A stretch of 64,000 nucleotides of DNA from Palaemon carinicauda. Taxonomy: Eukaryota; Arthropoda; Malacostraca; Decapoda; Palaemonidae. Numbering within the stretch: position 1 is the stretch's first letter; each line of letters starts with the position of its first letter. The DNA lies in NCBI RefSeq assembly GCF_036898095.1, contig NC_090746.1:52050098-52114097 (forward strand), written 5' to 3'. The translations under genes and the position numbers were made by a program. Shown in pieces: positions 1 to 11,429 of the stretch. Below the pieces are notes generated by a model, which saw only the letters and a list, made by a program, of their open reading frames with translations, made no database searches and was not told the origin of the DNA.

Positions 1-53
1 CTCGAATTAGTTACAGTGTGGGGTCACAGCAGTTGGCTGGGCGGGATGCACAA

Positions 54-210
54 GTATGTGTCTTTCCTACCTCCTTTCTAGCTTACCTATCCTAAGCTTA
101 TACATAAAAGGAATCTTATACTATAAGTTTAATAACTTAATTCTAATCTAAGATTACTGTAAGTCATAGTTGTATTGACTTCCAAATGCTCATTTTCTCT
201 TTCTTTTACA
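54..210 (+). other. candidate intron in DIRS leader (copy 1)
   Basis: A donor-like CAA|GTATGT at 53/54 and a polypyrimidine tract ending TTTTACAG at 210 flank this interval, just upstream of the gag reading frame. Copy 3 has the same block (60525-60684) at almost the same length (160 versus 157), with near-identical ends and a diverged middle, as expected of an intron. No in-frame ATG precedes gag, so a spliced start is attractive, but joining this donor to this acceptor does not put the nearby ATG (GGGATGCAC) in the gag frame. The start exon is therefore unresolved. Confidence 0.5.
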
Positions 211-2151
211 GGAGGAGTACGTGAAGTGTGAGAGCGCCTTCTGCAGCGTTCGTCGCCCTAACTTCTACGGCCACCTGGTGTGCCGAACCCACGCCGGCTG
301 TTCGATCTTGGAGGGAAATCTTCGCTATTGGGATCCACAGGTCTGCACTGTATGCAAGAACCTGCTCGATGAGGCGTTCGATAACTCTCCGTCAGCGGAG
401 GCCAGGGACATCGCCCGAGAGAAACTGCGCAAGTGGGTGCGCGGTTTCCAAAAGAACACCACGGGACCCTATCTCCCAAACGAGAAGATGAGAGCCTTGC
501 TCTTTCCTAAGGCATCTGCGGATGCCGTCATTCCCAAAGATGAGATCCCCTGTGTCCAACTGACGGTCATACCGGATGCTTTGGACGCTCTCCAAGGCTG
601 TCATATCGACGAAGTGGAGAGGATGTCGGATGTTTCCGAAGACACTGAAAGGACCCTGATGTCTGAGGGTCAAGAAGAAGAAGAAGATCAAGTGGAAACT
701 CCTGATTCCGAGGGCGAGATCACCCGCGCACCCTCTGTGGCTTCCGTCGTGGTTTTGGAACCAGCCCCCTCTACATCTGCCACTCCAGTACCTGCAGTGG
801 TGGGCACCCAGGATACCCTCCAAGCTTTGGTGGCATTCCTGGATGATAAGTTCCGCCAGGGGCATGCGGACCTTAAGAGGGAAATAATGAGCATGAAAAA
901 ACAGACGCCGAAGAAGATTAGCGTCAAGGATCTTCCCCTCTGCTCAGTGACCAATCCCTGGTGGCATACCCATCACGACCGGACGCATCTTTATCAATGA
1001 CAAACTAGGCGCCATCCCCCTCGAAGAGATGGAGTTCTATCCTAGTTTTGATGCCTACCTAGACTGTTACGTCCATCTTAAATCCGAACCAGTCTCCAAG
1101 GAGGAGACCAAACCTAAGGAGGTCATAGTGTTTGACCACTCCAAGGCTCAAGCTCTTCTGGCTGACTGCTTCAAGAGCAGGGGCTACACCAATTCCAAGG
1201 TGCCGGCCCTGAGCAAGAAACACCCGTCCTTTCTTGCTCCTCCCACCATGGTCTTTCCTTTTGCCGAAAAGGCCTTGCATTCAGTGTTGAAGGCGGTGGA
1301 GGAAGGAAAACCCTGCCCTACATTGGAGGAATATAGGCCTCTCTCCCTCGCCCTACCTCCCGATGATAAAAGCTGAAAAGACATCCAGTTAACTTTCACG
1401 GTCGGAAAGCTGGAGGCTGACGTCGCTGGACGTCGCTGGACGTCAGTTTAACGAGAACCTCCCCAAGCTCACCGAGTACCTTTTGCGTCGGGAGCAATAC
1501 ACAAAAGAGAGGCTGGCTGCCTCTCTGTCTCTCCAATTACAGCTTGAGACAATGGCCGGGAACATTCGGGTCCCAGGCTTCTACATGGTTCTTGCAAAGA
1601 CCCACCTTGCCACCTTGCTGAAGGACTTGTACAGCTTCATCAAGGCCCGGAGAGCCTGTAGAGAATTCGTGTTTGCAGATGCCACCGTCAAACACGAACC
1701 CCGGAAACTGATTTCCTCCAACATCTGGGGCAAATATCTCTTTCCTGTGGACCTGGTGAAAGAGATTGTTGACAGAGCCGCCACTGAGAACAGGAACCTT
1801 CTCAACAAGTGGGGCATGTCCCGAAAGAGGAAATCTTCTCAGGATGACGTCTCCCAGCCTAAGAAGAAGTCCAACAAGCCCCGACCCCAAGAGCGTCAGG
1901 CCAAACGCCAGTTTCCGGCACCCGCTATTCCCCAGCTAGTGGGCCAGCCACAGCAGACCTTTCAGTTGGTCCCTCAGCCGGTGGTGGCCCAGTCACCAAT
2001 GTTTACCCCAGCCTATGAAAGGCAATCCACTACCTTTCACCCCAAAGGTAGAGGCTCCGGCAAAGACTCCTCTCGGCGTCCATCCAGAGGGAGAGGAGGA
2101 AGGGGAGCAGGCAGCCGAGGTGGTAAACCCTCTGGAAACCAGAAGCAATGA
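211..2151 (+). pseudogene. DIRS gag-like ORF1, broken (copy 1)
   Basis: This encodes the putative nucleocapsid or structural protein of the DIRS element. Visible parts are an N-terminal Cys/His-rich module (GHLVCRTHAGC, then VCTVCK) in the first 50 residues, an acidic linker around residues 130-170, a central FP-rich domain, and an RG-rich basic tail (RPSRGRGGRG) before the stop at 2151. It is homologous along its length to 60685-62649. It is broken by a frameshift near 962 (stop at 1000), a Trp-to-TGA change at 1374, and a 10-bp tandem duplication near 1420-1445 that shifts frame again. No ATG opens the frame. The gag assignment rests on position and basic tail; the fold is unknown. Confidence 0.75.
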
Positions 2152-3991
2152 AGTGCTTCTGGTGGGAGGAAGACTCCGCCACTTCCAGGATCGTTGGACC
2201 TTCGATCCTTGGACCCACATCATCGTCAAGAAGGGACTAGGGTGGAGCTGGATAACACAACCTCCAACCTTCCACTAATTCTTCCAACACTCAACCCCCA
2301 TCCTGGAAGAATATGTCCTAGAACTCTTGAACAAGAAGTTGATCAAGAGGGTAAAGTCCACCAGGTTTCAGGGAAGACTATTCTGTGTTCCCAAGAAAGA
2401 CTCGGACAAACTCAGAGTCATTCTGGACTTGTCCCCTGTCAACAAGTTCATTGCGAACAATAAATTCAAGATGCTGACTCTTCAACATAAAAGACCCCTA
2501 CTGCCTCACAAGGCTTACACGGTCTCAATAGACCTGGCGGACGCCTACTGGCACATTCCAATGAATCACCAGGCTTCCTCCTACCTAGGATTCAGGCTTC
2601 AACGAAGACAGTATGCTTACAGGGCCATGCCCTTCGGACTCAACGTGGCCCCAAGAATCTTCACAAAGCTCGCAGACACAATCTTCCAACAGCAAACGCC
2701 TTCAAGGCGTCCAGGTGATGGCTTACCTAGACGATTGGCTGGTTTTGGCGGCATCGTTAGAAGAATGCTCGCATGCCTGCAAAAAGGTGACCCAGTTCCT
2801 GGAACATCTGGGTTTCAAAATCAACACCAAAAAGTCTCGACTGTCTCCAGCTCAGAAGTTTCAATGGCTGGGAATCCATTGGAACCTTCAGTCACACCGT
2901 CTTTCCATCCCTCTGAAGAAAAGGAAGGAAATAGCAGGATCTGTCAAGAGACTTCTAAAATCCAAACGGATTTCAAGGCGCCAACAGGAACAAGTGCTCA
3001 GCTCCCTCCAGTTCACCACAGTGACAGACCCAGTGCTACGAGCCCAGCTAAAAGATGCATCGGGAGTCTGGAGAAGAAACGCATCCATCGCTCGAAGAGA
3101 TCTCAAGAGACCTCTGCCAACCAGGCTTCGCTCACTCCTAAAGCCATGGTCGGAGGCAAAGAACCTGAAAAGATCAGTTCCTCTTCAGCCACCACCTCCG
3201 TTGGTCACCATCCACACGGATGCCTCGCTAGAAGGATGGGGGGTCACTCCCACCAGCGACAAGTTCAAGGAACATGGTCTCCCTTATTCAATACGTTTCA
3301 CATCAACATCTTGGAGGCCATGGCGGTTCTTCTTACCCTGAAGAAACTATCCCCTCGTCCTTCAATCCACATCTGTCTAACTCTGGACAGCGCCGTTGTG
3401 GTCAGATGTCTCATCCGTCAGGGCTCACGATCGCTCCAACTCAACCAAGTGCTATTACCCATCTTCCGCTTAGCGGACAAGAAGAGATGGCCCCTCTCAG
3501 CAGTTCACCTACAAGGATTCCGCAATGTGACAGCGGACGCTCTATCGAGGACAAGCCCCATAGAGTCGGAATGGTCCCTAGACGCAAGATCATTCTCCTT
3601 CATCTCCCATCAAGTCTCGGAACTGCAGATCGATTTCTTCGCGACGAGCGACAACAACAAACTTCCTCTTTATGTAACCCCATACGAGGACCCCAGAGCG
3701 GAAGCGGTGGACGCCATGTCCCTGGACTGGAACAGATGGTCCAAGATTTACCTGTTCCCTCCACCCAACCTCCTGCTGAAAGTCCTCACCAAGTTGAGAA
3801 CCTTCAAGGGAACAGCAGCCCTAGTGGCATCCAAGTGGCCCCGGAGCAACTGGTTTCCTCTAGTCCTGGAGCTACAGCCCAAGCTGATCCCTCTGCCAGA
3901 CCCAGTTCTCTCCCAGCAGGTTCAGAAGTTGACTGTCTTCGCCTCATCAAGGAAAACCCGAGACCTTCATCTCATGATTTTCTCTCCCTAG
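2015..3991 (+). pseudogene. DIRS pol: reverse transcriptase, RNase H, methylase-like domain (copy 1)
   Basis: RT is recognised from FQGRLFCVPKKDSDKLRVIL, SIDLADAYWHIPM, AMPFGLNVAPRIFTKL and the catalytic AYLDDWLV (near 2720-2745). RNase H shows HTDASLEGWG (near 3210-3240) and, further on, NVTADALSR (near 3525). A segment with FFATSDNN and YLFPPPNLL (near 3630-3780) matches the position of the methylase-like domain of DIRS elements. The frame starts inside gag, overlapping its last 137 nt in another frame. It is broken by a stop near 2276, a frameshift near 2694 and another near 3250, so it is not functional. Confidence 0.85.
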
Positions 3992-4956
3992 CCGTGAAGA
4001 AAAGGTTTGGAGTCTCGAAGAAATGTTTAGACTTCCTAGAGGAATACAAAACAAAGTCTACTAGAAGGCAATATGATTCATCCTTGAAGAAGTGGGTGTC
4101 TTTCGTCAAGGCAAAAAACCCTACGGAAATCTCCTAAGATTTTTGTCTGTCCTTCTTCATTCACCTTCATGGACAAGGCTTAGCAGCCAATACGATTTCC
4201 ACTTGTAAATCGGCCTTGACAAGACCATTACTTTATGCCTTCCAGATAGACCTGTAAAACGACATCTTTAACAAGCTGCCAAAGGCATGTGCTAGACTCC
4301 GTCCTGCACCTCCACCGAGACCCATCTCCTGGTCTCTTGATAAGGTGCTCCATTTTGCCTCTAGTCTGGACAATGAATCTTGCACTCTGAAAGACTTGAC
4401 TCAAAAAGTGATTTTCCTTTTTGCTCTCGCCTCGGGAGCCCGAGTCAGTGTGAAATAGTGGCTTTATCTAGAGAAGAGGGCCAGATACAGTTCGCCGAAA
4501 CAGGGGGAACTTACCCTCTTCCCTGATCCAACGTTTCTCGCTAGAAATGAACTCCCCACTAAAAGGTGGGGTCCCTGGAGAATCTGCCCTCTGAAGGAAG
4601 ATGTCTCTCTATGCCCAGTAGAGAGTCTAAAGGTCTATCTTCGAAGAACTTCAGATTTTGGTGGAGGACAACTCTTTAAAGGAGAAACATCGGGAAGTAA
4701 TTTGTCACTTAAACAACTAAGGGCGAAGATCACCTACTTTATTCGCAGAGCAGATCCTGACAGTACACCCGCAGGTCATGATCCCAGAAAAGTCGCCTCT
4801 TCCCTGAATTTCTTTCAAACAATGGATTTCGAAAGCCTTCGATCTTTCACAGGCTGGAAATCCTCAAGAGTGTTTTTCAGACACTATGCGAAGCAGGTGC
4901 ATGAACTCAAGAGATTCGTGGTAGCCGCAGGTAGTGTATTAAAACCTGCTGCTTAG
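3920..4956 (+). pseudogene. DIRS tyrosine recombinase, broken (copy 1)
   Basis: This is the integrase equivalent of DIRS elements, joining a circular cDNA to the target. The N-terminal core-binding part is visible as FGVSKKCLDFLEEYK and TRRQYDSSLKKWV (near 4000-4095). The catalytic domain shows the first Arg in SGARVS (near 4435), HDPR (H-x-x-R, near 4780) and the tail Tyr in RHYAKQ (near 4880). It starts in a frame different from pol and overlaps its end. Stops at about 4135 and 4256 and a 2-nt insertion near 4450 break it; copy 2 lacks those lesions. Confidence 0.85.
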
Positions 4957-5751
4957 TGCTGCGTAGGACAGTGAGTTATTTCGGGACTCTAACTTAATGT
5001 GTTGACCCTAGTGCGATACATAGTGATTTTAAGTGCCACCTAGTGTCACGAGAGACAGTTCTTCTACAAGGTGAAGTAACATAGACTTGAACACGTGTGC
5101 CACATGTTTATTTGGACATGAAGTGTAATTAAGACTTTAAAAGACCTTATAGTTCCCTCTGAACTTATGTGTGTAATGGTAAGTTCTTCCTTTTCAGATT
5201 CCACACCCTCGTCTTATGTAGTCTTTAGTCTATGTTTGTTAACCAACAATTTTACTGTAATTTATTTACCTTATTTCATATTAACGCGAATATTTTCTTG
5301 AATAAAATAGAAATTTCGCTATCATATGCATCTTATTTCGCCCTACTATATGAAATACATTACTGTTAGAGCGTTTTATTGCCCCTATTTTGACCTTTAT
5401 TATAATTCATGTTATAATATTGCTTCTACTGATATATACTCACCTAAAGAAAAGCAAAATATTTGTTCCAACACAAGTACTTAACTTTCCTGATCTGTCT
5501 GCGAGACCGTCAAGATCCTTGTCTACAGGTGAGTTTTCTTCATCAGGTTACTTCAAGACGTTCCTTTCGTCCAAATAGGACTTCCCTGCCAGGAGGGCAG
5601 GAAGCCATGTCATAGTTTATGCCATTGGTAGTGGCATGTAACGGAGATGTCACGGTCTCTAAGGTCATCAGACCAAAGGAATATTGTTTAGAAGTCGAAG
5701 GCACTACTAAAATGGGAAAAATCCACAATACACTATAAATCTCTGGTACAC

Positions 5752-5842
5752 TTCCATTAGGACGTCATGGCTTGAGCCCAAAAAACGCATTTTGAGCAAA
5801 GCAAAAAATCTATTTTTGGGTGAGATAGCCATGACGTCCTGA
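5752..5842 (+). repeat. DIRS internal complementary region (copy 1)
   Basis: The block reads as the complement of the element's 5' end (GGCTTGAGCCCAAAAA) followed directly by the complement of its 3' end (ATTTTGAGCAAAGC ... GGGTGAGATAGCC). It is bracketed by inverted copies of GACGTCATGG / CCATGACGTC. The same composite occurs in copy 2 at 42340-42440. In DIRS biology this internal region is thought to template the joining of both ends into a circle. Confidence 0.85.
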
Positions 5843-6320
5843 TTCTCTATTCTGGCCTGTCAGGCCCCTCCTTTTCTTATTGTATCATGGAGGCTGACAG
5901 AGACGCCGGAAGGAATGAGGATATGGCGCGCGGATGTGACGTCAGTCGAGATGGTGGCCAGCTATGGCGGCCGTTTGTTTACATCGCTAGGTACCGTAAC
6001 AGTAACGCAGGAGGAGAGCTTAGCAACAGCTCCTCCCATACTTGCCACACTCCCCCTCAAAGCATAAACTCTATGTGGGGTGCAGATAGCTATGTGGCGT
6101 GTCAAGCATACGTCCCCTGTTATTATACGATACCCTAAAGTGAAACCATATGGGTACTCGCGCCAGAAGTTAGAATTCTGTGAAACCTTTAGTTTAATTT
6201 TTTGGGAATATCTACTGTAGTCATATATACCCTAAGGAAGCTACTAAAGGAACCTTCCATCAGGACGTCATGGCTATCTCACCCAAAAATAGATTTTTCG
6301 CTTCGCTCAAAATCCGTTTT
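5843..6320 (+). repeat. 3' inverted terminal repeat of DIRS copy 1
   Basis: It matches the ITRs of copy 2 (41869-42247 and 47690-48063) and the 5' ITR of copy 3. Shared landmarks are TGACGTCA-type sites near 5937, GGCGGCCG near 5967, a GATAGCTATGTGGCGTGTC stretch near 6085, GTACTCGCGCCAGAAG near 6155, and the outer end CCATCAGGACGTCATGGC near 6258. The last 50 bases (CTATCTCACCC ... CAAAATCCGTTTT) occur only on 3' ends, so the two ITRs differ at their tips. Confidence 0.8.
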
Positions 6321-6652
6321 CCAATCTATAGCTAACGCACATCAACAAGTTATTAGAAGGATATGATTGGAAACTGAATCTTGTTTTTTTCCCCCATTTT
6401 CATTTTATGTACACTGTTTCTAAATGTAATAACATGATCTGGGCAAAGTTACCTCCTCCCTCTCCACCTTAAGGCAGAGTTTTATGCACCAGGGTTAAAC
6501 TCTTTGTCACCCTCCTGCAACTGGAACCTCATGTCCCCTGTATTTATTCTTTACTAGATATCAGGAGATAGAGTGGCAACGCATTCAATATTGGCTTATC
6601 CATGCTATTATCTTTGTCTATTCATGGTCATCAGCTTTAGTAAACCTTGAGT

Positions 6653-7316
6653 GGTAGGTTGGCCAGGGCACCAGCCACCCGTTGAGATATTACTGCAAGA
6701 GAGGTATGGGGTCCTTTGACTGTCCAGACAGTACTACATTGGATCCTTCTCTCTGGTTATGGTTCATTTTCCCTTTGCCTACACGTACACCGAATAGTCT
6801 GGCCTATTTTTTACATATTCTCCTCTATCCTCATATACCTGACAACACTGAGATTACTAAACAATTCTTTTTATCTCAAGGGGTTAACTACTGCACTGTA
6901 ATTGTTCAGTGGCAATTTTCCTCTTGGTAAGGGTAGAAGAGACTCGTTAGCTATGGTAAGCAGCTCTTCTAGGAGAAGGACACTCCGAAATCTAACCATT
7001 GTACTCTAGTCTTGGGTAGTGCCATAACCTCTGTACTATGGTCTTCCACTGTCTTGGGTTAGAGTTCTCTTGCTTGAGGGTACACTTGGGCATACTATTC
7101 TATCTTATTTCTCTTCCTCGTGTTTTATGAGTTTTTATTGTTTATATAGGAACTGTTTATTTTAATGTTGTTACTGTTCTTAAAGTATTTTATTTTTTTC
7201 CTTATTTCCTTTCCTCACTGGGCTATTTCCCCTGTTGGAGCCCGTGGGCTTACAGCATCCTGCTTTTCCAACTAGGATTGTAGCTTAGCAAATAATAATA
7301 CTAATAATCATCAGTT
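6653..7316 (+). repeat. retroposon-like repeat R1, copy a
   Basis: It is homologous to 8519-9059 and 32673-33299. Landmarks are GTTGGCCAGGGCACCAGCC at the 5' side, GAATAGTCTGGCCTATT, CTTGGGTTAGAGTTCTCTTG, GGAGCCCGTGGGCTTACAGC and a TAATAATA-type tail. Copy c lacks the first 100 or so bases and ends in a long (AAT)n tail, so target-primed retroposition is likely (SINE or LINE 3' end). No coding frame is conserved. Confidence 0.7.
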
Positions 7317-8518
7317 AGGAAAAATATTTTTCTTATAACCTAGTTTTGGCTTTCTTCCCTACTCTTCAACTTGTTTGAGAGTTTGACTATCTAATGATAG
7401 TTGGTGAAAGTGGTTTAGCCTTCTATGTTTGTTTTGATAGAGTTAGTCTTGTCCAAGTCTTAATTCTTTCATGCTCACTTGTAATACCACATAGTTGTCT
7501 GATACCTTGGGTTTGGAGGAAGGTAAGCTCCCCTGCTTATGTAGGTCATTAATGATTATTTTCATGGCAAGTATTTACCATTTCCCTATAGATGAGTGAG
7601 TTCGTAATGTTACCTACCCAAGATGGTGCCATGTCTGCTGCTGTTATCTTAGTGCATGTTGTGCCTCATTGGCTGGGCTTGTGACCTTGTAAATTACATT
7701 ATCGAGCTACAAAGAATAGGGATGCATTAGAAAAGAGAGTTCTATTTTTCTCCTTTCTGTGTGGGTGAAAGGTTTTGCAAAGATCTCCAGGTCTTAAAAG
7801 TATTTGCCTACTTAGGAACTCCTAGATCTCTCATGCCCATCTCCATTGGATTCAGCACTTAGGGCTTTTGGTAAATGGCTCATGGTGGAACAGACCCACA
7901 ACAAAGTAGAAGAGCTCAAGTCAGAGGTTGATCTAGACCCCAAAGAATGAGGCAACACCTGGATTCTGGGTTCTCAGCGTAACCCCCTACGTTCTGGCCA
8001 GTTCCCCTGGAGACGTAGTTGATTGCCGATGCTGGCCTTCAGGGCTTGTTCACCTTTGGACTTGACGTCTTTAGGTAAGGGAAAGAAGTGCCTAAGCCCT
8101 CCTTTGCCTCCCAGCCTATTCCCATATCTGTCTTCTCAGAAGCATAACAAGGATGACATTCACTCTCACAGGGATTCCCTCTCTCCAACTGTCAAGAGGT
8201 ATAGTGTTACATCCTCATAAGACGAATCTTCTCTCTGCAGAGGGAAATACTATGTAAACTTAAGGAGATACCATGCACACTATTCATTAGCACACACTTT
8301 TCACACTGAACATGCCTGATCTCATACACTTTTCACATCGAACACATTCTTTGACTCGGGCGTGTGCCCTCTCTCCACTTGGTGCACATTCCTTGGACTT
8401 ATGCTATTAACTGGCTTGTGCGTGTGTTCTCTTAACGAGCAATCATTGGACCTTGAGCATTCATATGCTCTTTCATGTTGATGTGCGATCTACTCTTGCA
8501 CTCAACGGAACTTGATGT
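7317..8518 (+). other. no recognisable gene
   Basis: This is spacer between two R1 copies. It contains short open frames without homology I recognise, such as a 65-codon frame at 8023-8220. Imperfect alternations of CACTTTTCACA and ACACATTC near 8280-8350 look like degenerate low-order repetition. I see no convincing coding, RNA or terminal-repeat signal. Confidence 0.4.
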
Positions 8519-9059
8519 AGGAAGTAGGTTGGCCAAGGCACCAACCACCCATTGAGATATTACCACCAGAGAGTACATTGGAACCCTCTCTGGTTACGGC
8601 TCATTTTTCTTTTGCCTACACATACACTGAATAGTCTGGCCTATTCTTTACACATTTTCCTCTTTCCTCATATGCCCGACAACAATAAAAAAGCCAAAAA
8701 TTTTTTTTCACGCAAAAGGTTAACTACTGTACTGTAATTGTTCAGTGACTACTTTCCACTTGATGAAAAGGTAGAAGAGACTCTTTAGCTATGGTAAGCA
8801 GCTCTTCTAGGAAAAGACACTCGGAAATCATACCATTGTTCCCTAGTCTTGGAGAGTGCCATAGCCTCTGTACCATGGTCTTCTACTATCTTGGGTTAGA
8901 GTTCTCTTGCTTGAAGGTACACTAGGGGACACAATTCTATGTTTCCTTATTTCCTTACTTCATTGGACTATTTTCATTGTTGGAGCCCTTGGGCTTATAA
9001 CATCATGCTCTTCCAACTAGGGTTGTATCTTAGCTAGTAGCCTAATAATAATAATACCT
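8519..9059 (+). repeat. retroposon-like repeat R1, copy b
   Basis: This is a second copy of R1 in the same orientation as copy a. It starts with GTTGGCCAAGGCACCAACC and ends GGTTGTATCTTAGCTAGTAG followed by AATAATAATA. An internal deletion removes part of the TTATTTCTC region that copy a has near 7105-7190. It abuts a DIRS recombinase remnant and may have truncated it. Confidence 0.68.
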
Positions 9060-9284
9060 ATTTGCACACATGCCCTACTGTTGTCTTCAATGAAGAGAGT
9101 GGAAGAGCGGCACAGCTTAACCTATCTACTTTGTTATTCCGAGTGGGGGGAAAAGTTTTGCTCTACTTTGTTCCAGGGTTTGTATAAAATACTTAGAATC
9201 CAGACATAAACGATATAAGGTTCAAATTATTCTCCATCTCCTCACTGTATGAAAGCAACCAACAATCTGGACAATTTACTTCCG

Positions 9285-9640
9285 TAACCTGTGAAGGCAC
9301 AAACATTGTATCTGAAATGGACTCTACCCTTCAGATCACAACTTCAGAACTTCTTCATTGAAAAATATATCCCCAAATCCCCATATCTTTCTTGCTTTAT
9401 TTATGAGACAATTGACACAGCAAGTGAGCCAGAAGAACAGGCATGGGTCCATGCTGATGAGGTCGGAGGAGTAAGTACAAAGTTAGCATTTAGGAAGAAC
9501 CTATCAGTGTGTCAAGTCTTGAAGGCTGGAGTCTGGAAATGGCAGACCACCTTCACAGCCTTCTATTTACAGGAATGCACCCACAAGTCATAATATAACC
9601 TTTCTTTAGGACCTGTGGTAGCTGCTCAGGAGGTAATATA
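9285..9640 (+). pseudogene. DIRS-type tyrosine recombinase C-terminal fragment
   Basis: The frame 9291-9593 ends with segments resembling the C-terminus of animal DIRS recombinases: HADEVGGVSTKLAF, NLSVCQVLKAGVW and TFTAFYL, where the Tyr of FYL would be the nucleophile. The expected H-x-x-R box has lost its Arg (HADEVGG). It differs strongly from the recombinase of copies 1 and 2, so it belongs to another DIRS family. Only the last 100 or so residues survive, with no RT beside it. The family call comes from motif memory. Confidence 0.55.
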
Positions 9641-11411
9641 GCAGACCTGTCTTCACACAGGACAAGAATCCTCTTTTCAAAGATAGCGGTTGCAACACCG
9701 TTCGTGGGTGCAAGTAGGAATATCTCTCCTTTTTTCCTCTCCTGCTCCCGTATGTCACTGGATTGGGCCTTATGCAGATAATCAGCTGTACCAAGTAACT
9801 ATTCTATTTTTAGATTAAGATAGAAGTGCATTTCCTTTGTCTTTTTATTTTAGTTACATTGAGGACCGCATACCCTTTGGGGATATAAGTTCCTCCATGA
9901 CTGTCCACAGACAGAAATCTAGCCCTATCACCTGAATTTCAGGTCATAGAATGTAGAATTGAATTGGTAAATTGTGCTTCTCTTAAGGGCTGAGTGTATG
10001 ACATCCTATGATTTGAAACCGGCCAGTTTGTTTACAGGGACTTCCTCCCACCTAAGGATTGGTCTCCTATTAAAGGGCAAATGTTTGCATCCGGTAGGAA
10101 CCAATCACAGTTTTGTAAAGTAATTTGTATTTTTCTTATCCATACAAACCTGACTCCTCCAAGTTATACTTCCCATCTAGTCCACCCCGCAATTAAAGGT
10201 TAAAGTGGCTACTCGTTTAGCCGGGAGGGGAGGGGGCTTGCCTTGCTACCTGCTAATAGCTACCGACACCTCGTTATAAATTCTAACTTTTGAGTTTCCA
10301 GCTTCGCTCCCATCCCTGTCTAGTCCCATGGTGACTGTAGTACTTTTTGTTGGCCTCCTTTGACAGGATAGCTTTTAAGCTATCTATCCTGGCCATAGTT
10401 GTGTGAGATTTTTCCTTCCCTGCACTAAATCTCTTTGCCACCTTAAAGACCACCCTAGGGTGATTTCTTTGCCTCTTTCCCTTTCTGGTTAGGCCATAAC
10501 CTGACTGTACTGGGCACTACAGTTCCTCTTGTCGTCATCTTACCCTAGCAATTGAGTTTTTCCCTCACCCGCTAGGTGGGCTAGGCTTGCCTGCACAGTT
10601 TTTCCTATGGCCTATCTCTATCAAGGCAAAGAGTTGGTACCCCTTGGGGTTCTCCTCTGCCACCTTGGCTGTTGCCTGTTCTGTGACTGCAGCTTCTCAT
10701 CCTGTGCTATGTACCTCTTGCTGTGGAGTCTTGACTTCTTTGCCTAGTTAGTCTATCTTGGCAGAAGTGTCGCCTTCTGTCTCTGCTTCTGGTCTTGTCA
10801 GCTTGAGTTCTTCTAGCACTGTATGTGTGATGGCTAAGGGAAGTCCCTCTGCCGCCTTAGACTGGTCATCTGCTTCTTTCTATACTCTTCCATATCTGAG
10901 GAACATTGTCCTCTGAAGTTGGTCGACTGGATCCCGCCTGGTTGTCAGGACGCTCTTTGAATTTCCAATTTTTAGCGTGGCCGTCTTGTACGGCTCTCAT
11001 TATCTTTGGGCTAAACCCCCTCTTTTTCATAAGTTAATGATAATGACCAGGTTCTACTGCTGCTTCGGGGGCAGTTGTTGCTGGCTTAGGCAGTATGGTA
11101 AGTGGATTTTCCATCTTAGGTTGTCCAATAGACAGACTTTGGAGGTACTGGTATTCCTTTGATGTGAACCTTCCCTCCTTATTCCTACCACACTGTCATG
11201 AATAGTTTTTCATAAATCTCCAATGATTTCTGAACTGTTTGGCATGAGTTTCCATTATTTTGTAGTCTTAAGCCATATTTTTGCTGGTAGGGTTATTCAG
11301 GCTAGGATTTATCTTGAGCATTATTTTATGTATAATTTGTTATATGTATGCTTAATCTTTAAGAAGAAAAATATTCTAATGATTTGTACTTAGTGAAATT
11401 TTTTCTTCTTT
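9641..11411 (+). other. DIRS-like flanks and possible leader of copy 4
   Basis: No ORF of note. Near 10116-10160 lies a TTGTATTTTTCTTATCC / ATACAAACC stretch that resembles an abundant crustacean repeat end. It may be the 3' end of the element whose recombinase tail lies at 9285-9640, or the 5' end of copy 4. The interval closes with a pyrimidine tract and TTTACAG at about 11415, equivalent to the acceptor before gag in copies 1 and 3. The boundary assignment is inference. Confidence 0.35.
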
Positions 11412-11429
11412 ACAGGTTGCTGATGACAT

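Larger units (their letters stand above)
1..6320 (+). mobile_element. DIRS-like retrotransposon copy 1, 5' end outside window
   Basis: In order it holds a gag region, an RT/RNase H/methylase-like region, a tyrosine recombinase, an internal complementary region (5752-5842) and a 3' inverted terminal repeat ending about 6320 in AAAATCCGTTTT. The order and the lack of integrase or LTRs match DIRS elements. Copy 2 ends in the same sequence, which fixes the 3' boundary. The 5' ITR and most of the leader lie left of position 1. All three ORFs carry stops or frameshifts, so this copy is dead. Confidence is high for the family type and lower for the exact 3' base. Confidence 0.88.

Noticed and set aside
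2327..3991. 554-codon frame in copy 1 as one intact protein
   Set aside because: Only its ends are real pol; the middle (2695-3250) is an out-of-frame stretch joined by two compensating frameshifts.
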